Below are positions 1 to 8,563 of a stretch of DNA of 64,000 nt, piece after piece (positions within the stretch are counted from its first letter, which is position 1; each line of letters begins with the position of its first letter). The stretch spans positions 124,001 through 188,000 of the forward strand of contig JACKJV010000003.1 of NCBI GenBank assembly GCA_020637775.1, given 5' to 3'. Both the position numbers and the translations under genes were made by a program. The DNA is from Brucellaceae bacterium. GTDB lineage: Bacteria; Pseudomonadota; Alphaproteobacteria; Rhizobiales; Rhizobiaceae. The notes under the pieces were generated by a model. It worked only from the letters and a program-made list of their open reading frames with translations, was not told the origin of the DNA and ran no database searches.

Positions 1-1338
1 CACGATGACCAGCGAATCGCCGGTTTGTGCCACGATGTAATTCTCGTGAATCTGCGCCCTGGCCGCGCCGAGCGGACGTGCCATCTGCTCGGGAGAGGCT
101 TGCGCCATGGCTGCGCGGGCATCCGCCGACGGAGCGGAAACGGTGTCGAAGGCGGCCTGCGCGCGCTCTGCGAAGCCGCCGGCCCGATCGAGCGGCCGGC
201 TCGGCGACGTCGACGGATCGAAGGGCGCGGCGGGGCGTCCGGCTTGCCACGGGCCGTGGCCGGGAAATGGCTGTGCGCTGCCGTCCGTGCCGCCGGGGCG
301 GAAAGCCGCCATCATCGCCTCGGCGGCTCCGGTCGACGGGCGGATGCCCGCGCCGGCCAGCACCTGCCGGATGGCGCCGACGACCAGCCCGCGCACCAGA
401 CCCGGATCGCGGAACCGCACATCGGCCTTGGCCGGATGGACGTTCACGTCCACCAGTGCCGGGTCGATGTCGATGAACAGGGCGGCCACGGCATGCCGGT
501 CGCGCGGCAGCGTGTCGGCATAGGCGCCGCGAATGGCCCCGGCCAGCATCTTGTCGCGCACCGGACGGCCATTCACATAGACATATTGCGCCAGCCCGTT
601 GCCCCGCGAATAGGAGGGGATGGAGGTGTATCCCGTCAGCCGGACACCCTCGCGTTCGGCGTCGATTTCCAGCGCGTTGGCCGCGAATTCCTCGCCCATG
701 ACCTGCGCGATGCGCCGCATCCGGGCCTCGGGGCCGGTTCCGCAGGCCGCAAGCTCCAGCATGCTGCGATCGGATCCCGAAAGCGAGAAGCGCACGCCCG
801 GAAAGGCGACCGCAATGCGTTTCACCACGTCGCCGATCGCCGTGCTTTCGGCCCGCGCGCTCTTCATGAACTTCAGCCGCGCCGGTGTGGCGAAGAACAG
901 GTCGCGCACCTCGACCAGCGTACCGGGATTTCCGGCCGCCGGGCGCGGCCCGCTCACACGTCCGCCCTCGACCAGGATTTCCGCGCCGTCGCCGCCTTCG
1001 CGCGGCCGCGAGCGGATCGTCAGCCGCGCCACCGAACCGATGGAGGGCAGGGCCTCGCCGCGAAATCCCAGCGAGCGGATGTCGAAAATGTCGTCGGAGA
1101 GCTTGGAGGTGCAATGGCGCGACACCGCCAGCGGCAGGTCCCCGGCCGCCATGCCGCAGCCGTCGTCGCTGACGCGCACGAGATTGACCCCGCCACCGGC
1201 GGTGACCACCTCGATGCGGGTGGCGCCGGCATCCAGGGCATTCTCCACCAGTTCCTTGACCACCGAGGCCGGGCGTTCGACGACCTCGCCGGCGGCGATC
1301 TGGTTGATGACGGTCTCTGGCAACTGGCGGATGATCAT
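1..1338 (-). CDS. mutL: DNA mismatch repair protein MutL (5' part; runs off the window)
   Basis: The N-terminal 446 codons of MutL, the ATPase that links MutS mismatch recognition to downstream repair. The protein starts [20 protein letters not shown], the classic GHKL motif I region, followed by [10 protein letters not shown] and VSDDGCGM. The reading frame is open to base 1, where the residues [18 protein letters not shown] mark the start of the C-terminal dimerisation domain. Roughly the last quarter of a usual 600-650 residue MutL therefore lies outside the window. It is 51 bases downstream of the globin gene on the same strand. No 'full-length' minus-strand frame is reported by simple ORF calling because the stop codon is not in the window. 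Confidence 0.95.
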   Translation of the reverse strand, partial: MIIRQLPETVINQIAAGEVVERPASVVKELVENALDAGATRIEVVTAGGGVNLVRVSDDGCGMAAGDLPLAVSRHCTSKLSDDIFDIRSLGFRGEALPSIGSVARLTIRSRPREGGDGAEILVEGGRVSGPRPAAGNPGTLVEVRDLFFATPARLKFMKSARAESTAIGDVVKRIAVAFPGVRFSLSGSDRSMLELAACGTGPEARMRRIAQVMGEEFAANALEIDAEREGVRLTGYTSIPSYSRGNGLAQYVYVNGRPVRDKMLAGAIRGAYADTLPRDRHAVAALFIDIDPALVDVNVHPAKADVRFRDPGLVRGLVVGAIRQVLAGAGIRPSTGAAEAMMAAFRPGGTDGSAQPFPGHGPWQAGRPAAPFDPSTSPSRPLDRAGGFAERAQAAFDTVSAPSADARAAMAQASPEQMARPLGAARAQIHENYIVAQTGDSLVIV

Positions 1339-1389
1339 CCGCGCTTCATACAGGGATTCGGGGGGACGAGGCGAGGGGCCGAATTGCAG

Positions 1390-1779
1390 CTATCCCTCGC
1401 GGTTGCGCATGTGATGGCCGAGCCGTTCGACATTTTGCCAGATTGTCTCGCGCAATTCCGCCTGCTCCACCGTTTCGTCCAGCGCCTGGCGAAAACAGGT
1501 GAGCCAGCCGTCGATCTCCGCCGTTCCGATTCCGAAGGGCAGGTGGCGGCGGCGCAGCATGGGCGCGCCGCGCTTCTCGATGAAGGTCTGCGGTCCGCCG
1601 AGCCACATCATCAGGTATTCCGTGAACTTTTCCTCGCTCTCGCTGAGGTCTTCCGGGTGGATGGCACGCGCTGCCCGCGCTTCGGCCAGCGTGTCCATCA
1701 GCGCATAGAAACGCGCGGTCAGACGCTCGACGGCAGGCTTTCCGCCGATGGCGTCATACAGGCTGATCTTGTCTGTCAC
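1390..1779 (-). CDS. Group II truncated haemoglobin
   Basis: A 129-residue globin, the usual size for 2/2 haemoglobins. The segment RRRHLPFGIG holds the probable proximal haem histidine, and DGWLTCFRQAL contains the Trp G8 typical of group II (trHbO) proteins. Likely roles known for the family are oxygen or NO binding or detoxification in the cytoplasm. The GTG start at 1779 was chosen because a GGAG sits just upstream, inside the last codons of the permease gene, and because a start further upstream would only translate the permease gene out of frame. It starts 5 bases after the permease stop codon, so the two genes are probably translationally coupled. Confidence 0.88.
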   Translation of the reverse strand: MTDKISLYDAIGGKPAVERLTARFYALMDTLAEARAARAIHPEDLSESEEKFTEYLMMWLGGPQTFIEKRGAPMLRRRHLPFGIGTAEIDGWLTCFRQALDETVEQAELRETIWQNVERLGHHMRNREG

Positions 1780-1783
1780 GATG

Positions 1784-2770
1784 TCACTCCGGCTTGCAGA
1801 TGTCGCCGCGCGCCATGGCCATGCCCGTCCGCACGAGCAGCATGACGATGACCGCGACAAGCAGCCCGTACAGGATGCGCCCGGCCAGAAGCAAGCCTTC
1901 CGCGCCCACCGCATGGCCATAGGCAAGCGTGGAGATGGTCAGTGCCGCAAGCGGGAAGGAATAGGCCCACCAGGTGATCATGAAGGGAAGCCGGCTGACC
2001 GTGCGGATCTGCGTGGCGAAGACGAGCGCGAACAGGACGCCGCTATAGTAGAGGATGCGGGCGAAGGGATCGATCCCGCCGGTCAGGGCGTTCCAGGAAA
2101 TGAAGCCGACGGCAGGCGGGGCGATCAGGATCATCAGCGTCGGCATCAGCCGCTCGGGTAGGGGCGCATGGAAGATCAGCCGGTTGAACACCAGCGTCGC
2201 CAGGATCACCCAGAACAGGATGCCCACGGAGAAGAAGAACCAGGAGATTTCCGTGTGGCCGAGCCGCATGCCAGCAATCGGAACGAGGATGTTGCCGACG
2301 GCGGGAATGAACCAGGCCGGGTTGAGATGCGCCGCCTCGAAGGTCCGGTGTCCGATCCAGGCCGAGACAACCGCCAGCGTCAGCACCAGTTGCAGCGCCG
2401 TGCCGACGCTCCAGAAGATCCCGCCCCAGCCATCATGCATCGGCGTGAGTGCGGTGGCGATGAGGATCAGGCTGATGCTGGCTGCGGGAAAGAAGGCGAT
2501 GCGCACCGGATGGTTCCAGTCGGCGCGGACCGCCTTGGGATATTTCATGGCCTTGGTGCCATAGAGCGCGGCGATGGCCGCGAAAACGAGCCCGGTCAGG
2601 CCCAGCAGCAGGCCGGGCGCGACCGTGTGAAACCCGCTGACATGTTCCAGGCGCATGGTGGCCAGGGTCAGTCCGGCAAGCCCCATGACCATGGCAAACA
2701 GGCCGACCGGGACGTGTTCGAGACGGGAATGGGTGGCGGCGGCAGCCGGCGCCGTGGCGAGATCGGACAT
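1784..2770 (-). CDS. TDT/SLAC1-family anion permease (TehA-like; possible sulfite exporter)
   Basis: A 328-residue polytopic inner-membrane protein with about ten hydrophobic segments and typical tellurite-resistance/dicarboxylate transporter (TDT) features, starting with HVPVGLFAMVMGLAGLT. The family includes TehA, the plant anion channel SLAC1 and the yeast sulfite pump Ssu1, so the substrate cannot be read from sequence alone. The ATG at 2770 (MSDLATAP) is preferred over the ATG five codons upstream because GGAGAG lies 5 bases before it. A near-perfect palindrome upstream shares a 9-base half-site with the bigR-pmpA intergenic region, which hints at a role in exporting sulfite or a related anion. 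That functional guess is inference. Confidence 0.85.
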   Translation of the reverse strand: MSDLATAPAAAATHSRLEHVPVGLFAMVMGLAGLTLATMRLEHVSGFHTVAPGLLLGLTGLVFAAIAALYGTKAMKYPKAVRADWNHPVRIAFFPAASISLILIATALTPMHDGWGGIFWSVGTALQLVLTLAVVSAWIGHRTFEAAHLNPAWFIPAVGNILVPIAGMRLGHTEISWFFFSVGILFWVILATLVFNRLIFHAPLPERLMPTLMILIAPPAVGFISWNALTGGIDPFARILYYSGVLFALVFATQIRTVSRLPFMITWWAYSFPLAALTISTLAYGHAVGAEGLLLAGRILYGLLVAVIVMLLVRTGMAMARGDICKPE

Positions 2771-2790
2771 GTTGCTCTCCAACAACTAAT

Positions 2791-2806
2791 ATATATGAAC
2801 ATATAT
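2791..2806. promoter_or_regulatory. AT-rich palindrome, probable operator of the TDT permease gene
   Basis: ATATATG-AA-CATATAT, perfect 7-base arms, lies 20 bases upstream of the permease start. Its half-site ATATATGAA is the reverse complement of TTCATATAT in the bigR-pmpA intergenic region. This suggests control by BigR, SoxR or the adjacent MarR protein; the assignment is inference. Confidence 0.5.
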
Positions 2807-2868
2807 TAATCTGTCTGATGCCGTTTCGCAAGCATTCAGGAAAGCGGAAACCCCGTGTCGCCGGCCGC

Positions 2869-3348
2869 TCAGCCGGCAGCATCGCCGCGCAGGCGCAGGC
2901 AGATTTCCAGCCGCGTGAGGCCACGCTCCAGGGCTTGCCAGTCCTCCAATCCCATTTCCGCGATGACCGCATTCTCGTATTCGCGCGCGAAAGGCGCCAG
3001 TTCCGCATGGATCGCGCGCCCGGCCCGGGTCAGTTCCAGATGCTCCACGCGCCGGTCGTTCTCGTCGGATTCGCGCTTCAGCCATCCCCGTTTTTCCAGC
3101 GCCGCCACGGCGCGGCTGACCTTCGTCTTGTGCTGCGAGGAGTGCGCCACAATGTCGCTGGCCGTGGCCCGGCCGAATTGACCGAGCGAGGCAAGTACCC
3201 GCCATTCCGGCCGCGTCATGCCATGGCGCTCGCGATAGATGCGCGAGAAGGACCGGCTGACAAGATCGGCGAGGCGGTTCAGCCGGTAGGGCAGGAAGTC
3301 CTCCAGTGCCAGGTCGGCTGCGGTCCCCGTTGGAGGTTTGATGGTCAT
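2869..3348 (-). CDS. MarR-family transcriptional regulator
   Basis: A 159-residue winged-helix regulator. The DNA-binding region is around residues 45-110: MTRPEWRVLASLGQFGRATA, then SSQHKTKVSRAVAALEKRGW as the recognition helix and SDENDRRVEHLELT as the wing with the conserved DxRR. It precedes the TDT permease and globin genes on the same strand (98-base gap), so it may be their local regulator or respond to a phenolic or redox ligand, as many MarR proteins do. An inverted repeat 39 bases upstream of its start could be its own operator. The ligand is unknown. Confidence 0.88.
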   Translation of the reverse strand: MTIKPPTGTAADLALEDFLPYRLNRLADLVSRSFSRIYRERHGMTRPEWRVLASLGQFGRATASDIVAHSSQHKTKVSRAVAALEKRGWLKRESDENDRRVEHLELTRAGRAIHAELAPFAREYENAVIAEMGLEDWQALERGLTRLEICLRLRGDAAG

Positions 3349-3386
3349 GCGTGCCAGGCCCTTTTGTCGTTACAAATACAACAGTT

Positions 3387-3403
3387 GCAATTTCAACAAT
3401 TGC
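3387..3403. promoter_or_regulatory. Inverted repeat upstream of the marR gene
   Basis: GCAATT-TCAAC-AATTGC (6-base arms, 5-base spacer) sits in the 205-base gap between the divergent marR and lrp-type genes. It lies within a run containing two CAACA(G/A)TTG blocks. Position and shape fit an autoregulatory MarR operator; it could equally serve the lrp-type gene. Confidence 0.4.
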
Positions 3404-3553
3404 GCAGCAATGTCAATCGCCGCCCGCTTGCCGCCCGCGACGCCATGTCTGCAGAAGGCGGGTATCCGGTGCCGGAAACGCCAGCCGCCCACTTGCACGA
3501 ACGACGGCATTTTGCTTCAACCATGCAGGAAACATGCGCCAGAGGGGGTGTAG

Positions 3554-4033
3554 ATGGAGGCGATGGAGGGGGTTGACCGGTTTGACCGCAAGATTCTGGC
3601 ATTGCTGCAGGATGACGCAAGGCTGACCAATGCAGAGCTGGCCGAGCGGGTGCACCTTTCGCCGTCGCAATGTTCGCGCCGCCGCCAGAGGCTGGAGGAG
3701 ACCGGCTATATCGCAGGGTATTCGGCCCGCCTGGACCGTGGGAAACTGGGCTTCGGTTTCGTCAACATCATCTCCGTGACGCTGGCCACCCACAACCGGG
3801 ACAACGCCCGGCGCTTCGCCGAACTCATCCGCCATTTGCCCCAGGTTCAGGAGGCCCATGCGCTGACCGGCGAAATGGATTATCATCTCAAGGTCGTGAC
3901 CCCGGACCTGAAGGCCCTGTCGGCTTTCGTGAATGATGTGCTGCTTCCGCACGAAGCCGTGGCCCATGTCAAAACCGCCATCGTGCTGGAGACGCTGAAG
4001 GACAGCAGCGCGTTGCCGCGGGAAATTCGTTGA
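3554..4033 (+). CDS. Lrp/AsnC-family transcriptional regulator
   Basis: A 159-residue regulator of normal family length. The N-terminal AsnC-type helix-turn-helix is seen in DRFDRKILALLQDDARLTNA and ELAERVHLSPSQCSRRRQRL. The C-terminal RAM/AsnC ligand domain follows (about residues 75-150: VQEAHALTGEMDYHLKVVTP). Such proteins bind amino acids or related acids and wrap DNA as octamers. The ATG at 3554 follows AGAGGGGG; a second ATG three codons later is also possible. It lies directly upstream of, and in the same direction as, the TRAP transporter genes, so those are the most likely targets. Confidence 0.9.
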   Translation: MEAMEGVDRFDRKILALLQDDARLTNAELAERVHLSPSQCSRRRQRLEETGYIAGYSARLDRGKLGFGFVNIISVTLATHNRDNARRFAELIRHLPQVQEAHALTGEMDYHLKVVTPDLKALSAFVNDVLLPHEAVAHVKTAIVLETLKDSSALPREIR

Positions 4034-4130
4034 CCGCTTGGACGGTTTATTGAATGATGCGAACCGGCGCCGACAAGAGCAAGGCGTGGAAGGGGAAGTG
4101 GCAGGATTTCGAAGGCATGCAGCAATATAG

Positions 4131-4170
4131 TGCATAAAAGCGCGATAGCATGTTGCAAAATCCTGCATAA
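4131..4170 (+). promoter_or_regulatory. Direct TGCATAA repeats upstream of the TRAP operon
   Basis: TGCATAA occurs at 4131-4137 and again at 4164-4170, 33 bases apart (about three helical turns), with a further TTGCAA at 4153 and ATGCAG blocks on either side. Phased repeats fit binding of an oligomeric Lrp/AsnC protein such as the product of the gene just upstream. This is a pattern-based guess; no clear -35/-10 pair was identified. Confidence 0.35.
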
Positions 4171-4245
4171 GATGGAATGAATGCAGCCGGCGGCAGGTCA
4201 TCTGTCTCCGGTTGGGAAGCTAGGAAACCGTAGGGAGGAGTTCCG

Positions 4246-5295
4246 GTGAAACCAGTATCTCTGAAATCGCTCGCATTGGCCGCCATCGTTGGCGCCGGTG
4301 CTGTCATGGGCACGTCGGTCGCGTCTTTCGCGCAGGAGGTGACGCTGAAGCTGCACCAGTTCCTGCCGGCGCAGGCCAATGTCCCGAAATATGTGCTCGA
4401 CGTCTGGGCCGACAAGGTCGAGGAGCAGTCGGGAAACCGCATCAAGGTGGAGCGCTATCCGTCCATGCAGCTTGGCGGCAAGCCGCCGGAACTGATCGAC
4501 CAGGTTCGTGACGGCGTCGTCGATGTCGTGTGGACGGTGATCGGCTACACGCCGGGCCGCTTCCCGCGCACCGAGGTGTTCGAACTGCCCTTCATGGTGA
4601 CGACGGCCGAGCCGGCTTCGCGCGCCTTCTGGGAAATGTTCGAGAAGGACATGAAGGACGAGGAGTTCAAGGACGTCCACATCATCGGCGGCTGGGTCCA
4701 CGGCCCCGGCGTCATTCACGCCAACAAGGAAGTGCGTGTTCCCTCCGATCTCAACGGCATGAAGATTCGCGGCGCGTCGCGTACGGTCAACATGCTGCTG
4801 GAAGAACTGGGTGCCACGCCGGTCGGCATGCCGGTTCCTGCCGTGCCGGAAGCCCTGTCCAAGGGTGTGATCGACGGCACCACGATCCCGTGGGAAGTCA
4901 CCGCCGCGCTCAAGGTCCCCGAACTGGTGAAGAACCACACCGAGTTCACCGGCCGCGCGCTCTACACCGTCACCTTCGTCCTCGCCATGAACAAGGCGAA
5001 GTATGAAAGCCTGCCCGATGATCTCAAGAAGGTCATCGACGACAATTCCGGCATGGAATTCTCCGCATTCGCCGGCAAGACCCAGGAATATTACGATGGT
5101 CCGGCCCGTGAACTGGCGGTGAAGGCCAACAACAACATCGTCACGCTGAACGAGGAAGAAACCGCGGCATGGCGTGAGGCGGCCCAGCCGGTCTACGACA
5201 AGTGGATCGCCGACATGAATGCCAAGGGCTATGACGGCCAGGCGCTGGTCAACGAGGCCGAGGCGCTGATCAAGAAGTATTCCGGCCAGATGTGA
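4246..5295 (+). CDS. dctP: TRAP transporter solute-binding protein (DctP family), copy 1
   Basis: A 349-residue periplasmic binding protein with an N-terminal signal peptide of about 29 residues ending ASFA-QE. The body has the DctP-family features: VTLKLHQFLPAQANV, YPSMQLGGKPPELIDQ, the PGRFPRTEVFELPF loop and the helix-hinge NGMKIRGASR, whose arginine normally clamps a carboxylate. It would capture an organic acid for the DctQM permease encoded downstream. The GTG start is chosen because GGAGGAG lies 5 bases upstream. It is closely similar to the next gene along its whole length, so the pair arose by tandem duplication. A terminator-like hairpin follows directly. Confidence 0.9.
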   Translation: MKPVSLKSLALAAIVGAGAVMGTSVASFAQEVTLKLHQFLPAQANVPKYVLDVWADKVEEQSGNRIKVERYPSMQLGGKPPELIDQVRDGVVDVVWTVIGYTPGRFPRTEVFELPFMVTTAEPASRAFWEMFEKDMKDEEFKDVHIIGGWVHGPGVIHANKEVRVPSDLNGMKIRGASRTVNMLLEELGATPVGMPVPAVPEALSKGVIDGTTIPWEVTAALKVPELVKNHTEFTGRALYTVTFVLAMNKAKYESLPDDLKKVIDDNSGMEFSAFAGKTQEYYDGPARELAVKANNNIVTLNEEETAAWREAAQPVYDKWIADMNAKGYDGQALVNEAEALIKKYSGQM

Positions 5296-5307
5296 TGACC
5301 GGACGGG

Positions 5308-5333
5308 AAAGGCGGCTGTCATGGCCGCCTTTT
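5308..5333 (+). terminator. Intrinsic terminator or attenuator between the two dctP copies
   Basis: AAAGGCGGC-TGTCATG-GCCGCCTTT forms a perfect 9-base stem with a 7-base loop and a TTTT tail, 13 bases after the copy 1 stop codon. It could uncouple the first binding protein from the rest of the TRAP operon or set relative expression levels. Confidence 0.75.
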
Positions 5334-5433
5334 CTGCCTGCCGGCAAACGCCGGCATCGCCTTTCGAAACCGCCGCACGGCCGTTTCGCAAGGTGATGAC
5401 AGACACCGGTTCGCAAACCTGGGGAGGAAAGCG

Positions 5434-6486
5434 ATGATGACCCGTTTCCTGATGAAGACGATGACTGCCGCGGCACTACTCGGCGCCACGGCCCTGGGGG
5501 TCGCTACCCATGCCATGGCGCAGGATGTGACGCTGAAGCTGCACCAGTTCCTGCCGGCCCAGGCCAATGTTCCCAAGCTGATCCTGGATGAATGGATTTC
5601 CCGGGTCGAGAAGGACGCCGGCGGCAAGCTGGAGATCGAGCATTACCCTTCCATGCAGCTTGGCGGCAAGCCGCCGGAACTGATGGACCAGGTGATGGAC
5701 GGCGTCGTCGATCTGGCCTGGACGGTCAACGGCTTCACGCCCGGCCGCTTCCCGCGTACCGAGGTTTTCGAACTTCCCTTCATGATGACCAATGCCGAGG
5801 CCGTTTCGAAGGCCTATTGGGACCTGTTCGAGAAAGAGATGAAGGACACCGACTACAAGGATGTCCACATCATCGCCACCTGGGTCCATGGCCCCGGCGT
5901 GATGCACACCAACAAGCCTGTCGAGACAATGGCCGACCTGGAGGGAATGAAGTTCCGCGCTCCGAGCCGCGTCGCGACGCAATTGCTTGAACAGTTGGGC
6001 GCGACCGCCATCGGCATGCCGGTCACAGCGATTCCCGAATCCCTGTCCAAGGGCGTGATCGATGGCGCCGTGATCCCCTGGGAGGTGACCGCCTCGCTCA
6101 AGGTGCCGGAACTGGTCAAGAACCATACCGAGTTCGCCGATGGCTACGCCTTCTACACGGTCACCTTCACGCTCGCCATGAACAAGGCGAAATATGAAAG
6201 CCTGCCGGAGGATATCCGCAAGGCCATCGATGCCAATTCCGGCCGTGAGTTCTCCGCCTTCGCCGGCAAGACCATGGCCGGCGCCGACGCTCCGTCCCGC
6301 GAACTGGCGGTCGAGGCCGGCAACAACATCATCACGATTTCGGCCGAAGACAGCGAGAAGTGGAAGGCCGCGGCCAAGCCCGTTTACGACAAATGGGCCG
6401 CCGACATGGACGCGCGCGGCATTGACGGCAAGGCCTTCATCGACGAGGCGCAGGCGCTGATCGGCAAGTATACCGCCGGAAACTGA
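5434..6486 (+). CDS. dctP: TRAP transporter solute-binding protein (DctP family), copy 2
   Basis: A 350-residue paralogue of the preceding gene with its own signal peptide (cleavage near HAMA-QD). It keeps the same landmarks: VTLKLHQFLPAQANV, PSMQLGGKPPELMDQ, PGRFPRTEVFELPF and MKFRAPSRVATQLLEQLGAT. In the clamp region copy 2 has KFRAPSR where copy 1 has KIRGASR, so the ligands may differ somewhat. GGGGAGGAAAGCG precedes the ATG. The gene is 144 bases upstream of dctQ, and it is probably the partner of that permease. Two binding proteins for one permease suggests either a widened substrate range or a gene-dosage effect. Confidence 0.9.
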   Translation: MMTRFLMKTMTAAALLGATALGVATHAMAQDVTLKLHQFLPAQANVPKLILDEWISRVEKDAGGKLEIEHYPSMQLGGKPPELMDQVMDGVVDLAWTVNGFTPGRFPRTEVFELPFMMTNAEAVSKAYWDLFEKEMKDTDYKDVHIIATWVHGPGVMHTNKPVETMADLEGMKFRAPSRVATQLLEQLGATAIGMPVTAIPESLSKGVIDGAVIPWEVTASLKVPELVKNHTEFADGYAFYTVTFTLAMNKAKYESLPEDIRKAIDANSGREFSAFAGKTMAGADAPSRELAVEAGNNIITISAEDSEKWKAAAKPVYDKWAADMDARGIDGKAFIDEAQALIGKYTAGN

Positions 6487-6630
6487 CACGTCCGGCCGCC
6501 TGCTATACGCAAAGTCAATGGCAGGTGGCCGCTTTCAATTGGCGGACATGGCTGGTATGGCGCATGTCTCGCCCGCATTTCTGCCTCGGCATGGGCAAGA
6601 GCCGGGGCAAGGGCAAGGGGAGGCTGAGAA

Positions 6631-7155
6631 ATGGCGCGCGCCATTGAACTGCTGGCACGCACACTGGCGCTTCTGGGCGGCCTTGTGCTGGTCGCACTCA
6701 CGGTCATTACATGCGTGTCGATCGCCGGACGCGCCATGATTTCATTGGGCCTTGGCCCTGTCCCCGGCGATTTCGAACTGGTCGAGGCCGGCGTTGCCTT
6801 CGCCATTTTCGCCTTCCTGCCCTGGTGCCAACTCAATCGCGGCCATGCCACGGTGGATCTCTTCACCAGTTTCCTGTCGGAGCGGACGAACCGCTGGATC
6901 GATCTCGTCTCCGAGATCGTCATGGCGGTGATCATCGTCGTCCTCACCTGGAAGCTGAAGGACGGCATGTTCGACAAGATGCGATACCATGAAACGACCT
7001 TCATCCTGCAATTCCCGGTCTGGTGGGCCTACGCGGCAAGCCTCGTGGCAGCCGTCGTCGCCTGCATCATTGCGCTCTGGATGGTCTATGTCCGCGTGAT
7101 GGAGGTCAGAACCGGCAAGTCCGATTTCGGCCCCGGCCTGGGAGTTCACCATTGA
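6631..7155 (+). CDS. dctQ: TRAP transporter small permease subunit (DctQ family)
   Basis: A 174-residue inner-membrane protein with four predicted membrane segments (about residues 10-32, 48-66, 92-110 and 130-155). The motif GDFELVEAGVAFAIFAFLPW followed by CQLNRGHATVDLF is typical of DctQ, the small subunit of TRAP permeases. It starts at an ATG preceded by GGGGAGGCTGAGAA. Its stop codon overlaps the TTG start of dctM. Together DctQ and DctM would form the sodium-driven transporter loaded by the upstream binding proteins. Confidence 0.92.
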   Translation: MARAIELLARTLALLGGLVLVALTVITCVSIAGRAMISLGLGPVPGDFELVEAGVAFAIFAFLPWCQLNRGHATVDLFTSFLSERTNRWIDLVSEIVMAVIIVVLTWKLKDGMFDKMRYHETTFILQFPVWWAYAASLVAAVVACIIALWMVYVRVMEVRTGKSDFGPGLGVHH

Positions 7156-8477
7156 CCCATCTTGAAATCGGCATCTGGTCCTTCCCGGTCCTGCTTCTGC
7201 TCATCTTCCTGCGCCTGCCCATCGGCCTTTCCATGCTGGTCGTCGGCATGGTCGGCTCATGGCTGGTCAGCGATTTCAACTGGCTGCCCATCATGGCCAA
7301 GTTGAAGAACGAGACCTTCTCCACCTTTTCCAGCTATTCGCTTTCCATTGTTCCGCTGTTCTTCCTGATGGGCCAGTTCGCCACGCTGGGCGGCATGTCG
7401 CAAGCCCTTTTCAAGGCCGCGGAGACATGGATGGGACACCGCAAGGGCGGTGTGGCCATGGCGGCCGTCGGCGCCTGCGCCGGCTTCGGCGCCATTTGCG
7501 GTTCCTCGCTCGCCACCGCCGCGACCATGAGCCAGGTCGCCCTGCCGGAATTGCGCCGCTATGGCTATTCCGGCGCGCTGGCAACGGGAACCCTGGCCGC
7601 CGGTGGCACGCTCGGCATTCTCATTCCGCCCTCGGTCGTGCTGGTCATCTATGCCATCCTGACCGAGCAGAACATCGCCAAGCTCTTCGTCGCGGCCTTC
7701 GTGCCGGGCATCTTGGCGGCCATCGGCTACATGATCGCCATCTCGATCTATGTCCGGCTCTATCCGAAATCGGCGGGCACCCGCGAGCGCGCGCCCTATG
7801 CGGAGCGCTTTCGCGCCCTGTTCGATGTCTGGCCGGTGCTGATCGTCTTCCTGCTCGTGGTCGGCGGCATCTACATGGGCTGGTTCACGCCCACCGAGGG
7901 CGCGGCAGTCGGGGCGGCCGGTACGGGCCTCATCGCCTTCTTCAATGGCGGGCTGACCCGGCGCACCCTGATGGATTCGATCCTGGCCACCGCATCGGCA
8001 ACGGCGATGATCTTCTTCATCGTCTTCGGCGCGTCCATCTACAACGGCTTCCTGGCGCTCTCCCAGGTGCCTCAGGAAGTGGCCGAATGGGTCGTCACCC
8101 AGGGGTTCAATCCGTGGGTGGTCCTTGTCTTCATCCTCGTTGTCTACCTTGTCCTCGGCTGCGTCATGGATTCGCTTTCCATGATCCTGCTGACGATCCC
8201 GATCTTCTTCCCCATCGTCTCCGGCCTCGACTACGGCCTCACGCCGGAGGAATTCGCCATCTGGTTCGGCATCCTCGTCCTGATCGTCGTCGAGGTGGGA
8301 CTGATCACGCCACCGGTGGGCATGAATCTCTTTGTCATCAATTCCATGGCCAGGGATACGCCGATCGCCGCCACCTATCGCGGCGTCCTGCCCTTCGTGA
8401 CGTCGGACCTGTTGCGCACCGCGATCCTGGTCATCTTCCCGTCGCTGACGCTGGGGCTGATGCGGCTGCTCTATTGA
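7152..8477 (+). CDS. dctM: TRAP transporter large permease subunit (DctM family)
   Basis: A 441-residue protein with about twelve membrane segments, the normal size for DctM. Family landmarks include GACAGFGAICGSSLATAATM, LRRYGYSGALATGTLAAGGT, LGILIPPSVVLVIYAI and, near the C terminus, GLITPPVGMNLFVI. The start was placed at TTG 7152, which overlaps the dctQ stop (TTGA) and follows GGGAG at the right distance; an extension further upstream in this frame would run inside dctQ and is not plausible. The operon ends 30 bases later at a strong terminator. Confidence 0.93.
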   Translation: MTHLEIGIWSFPVLLLLIFLRLPIGLSMLVVGMVGSWLVSDFNWLPIMAKLKNETFSTFSSYSLSIVPLFFLMGQFATLGGMSQALFKAAETWMGHRKGGVAMAAVGACAGFGAICGSSLATAATMSQVALPELRRYGYSGALATGTLAAGGTLGILIPPSVVLVIYAILTEQNIAKLFVAAFVPGILAAIGYMIAISIYVRLYPKSAGTRERAPYAERFRALFDVWPVLIVFLLVVGGIYMGWFTPTEGAAVGAAGTGLIAFFNGGLTRRTLMDSILATASATAMIFFIVFGASIYNGFLALSQVPQEVAEWVVTQGFNPWVVLVFILVVYLVLGCVMDSLSMILLTIPIFFPIVSGLDYGLTPEEFAIWFGILVLIVVEVGLITPPVGMNLFVINSMARDTPIAATYRGVLPFVTSDLLRTAILVIFPSLTLGLMRLLY

Positions 8478-8506
8478 TCCGGTCCTGACCCGCGATCCGA
8501 ACAGGA

Positions 8507-8541
8507 AAAAGCCGGCTGCGCCATTTGCGCTGCCGGCTTTT
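8507..8541. terminator. Bidirectional terminator between dctM and the SulP gene
   Basis: AAAAGCCGGC at 8507-8516 pairs perfectly with GCCGGCTTTT at 8532-8541 around a 15-base loop. A-rich and T-rich flanks allow it to work for the convergent dctM (+) and sulP (-) transcripts. Confidence 0.8.
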
Positions 8542-8563
8542 GCCCTTCAGCAATCGCGGTGGC

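Noticed and set aside
25..1845. Long plus-strand open frame of 606 codons at the left edge
   Set aside because: It is antisense to mutL and the globin gene; the protein is low-complexity Arg/Ala/Gly-rich, typical of shadow frames in GC-rich coding DNA, with no ribosome site or known domain.
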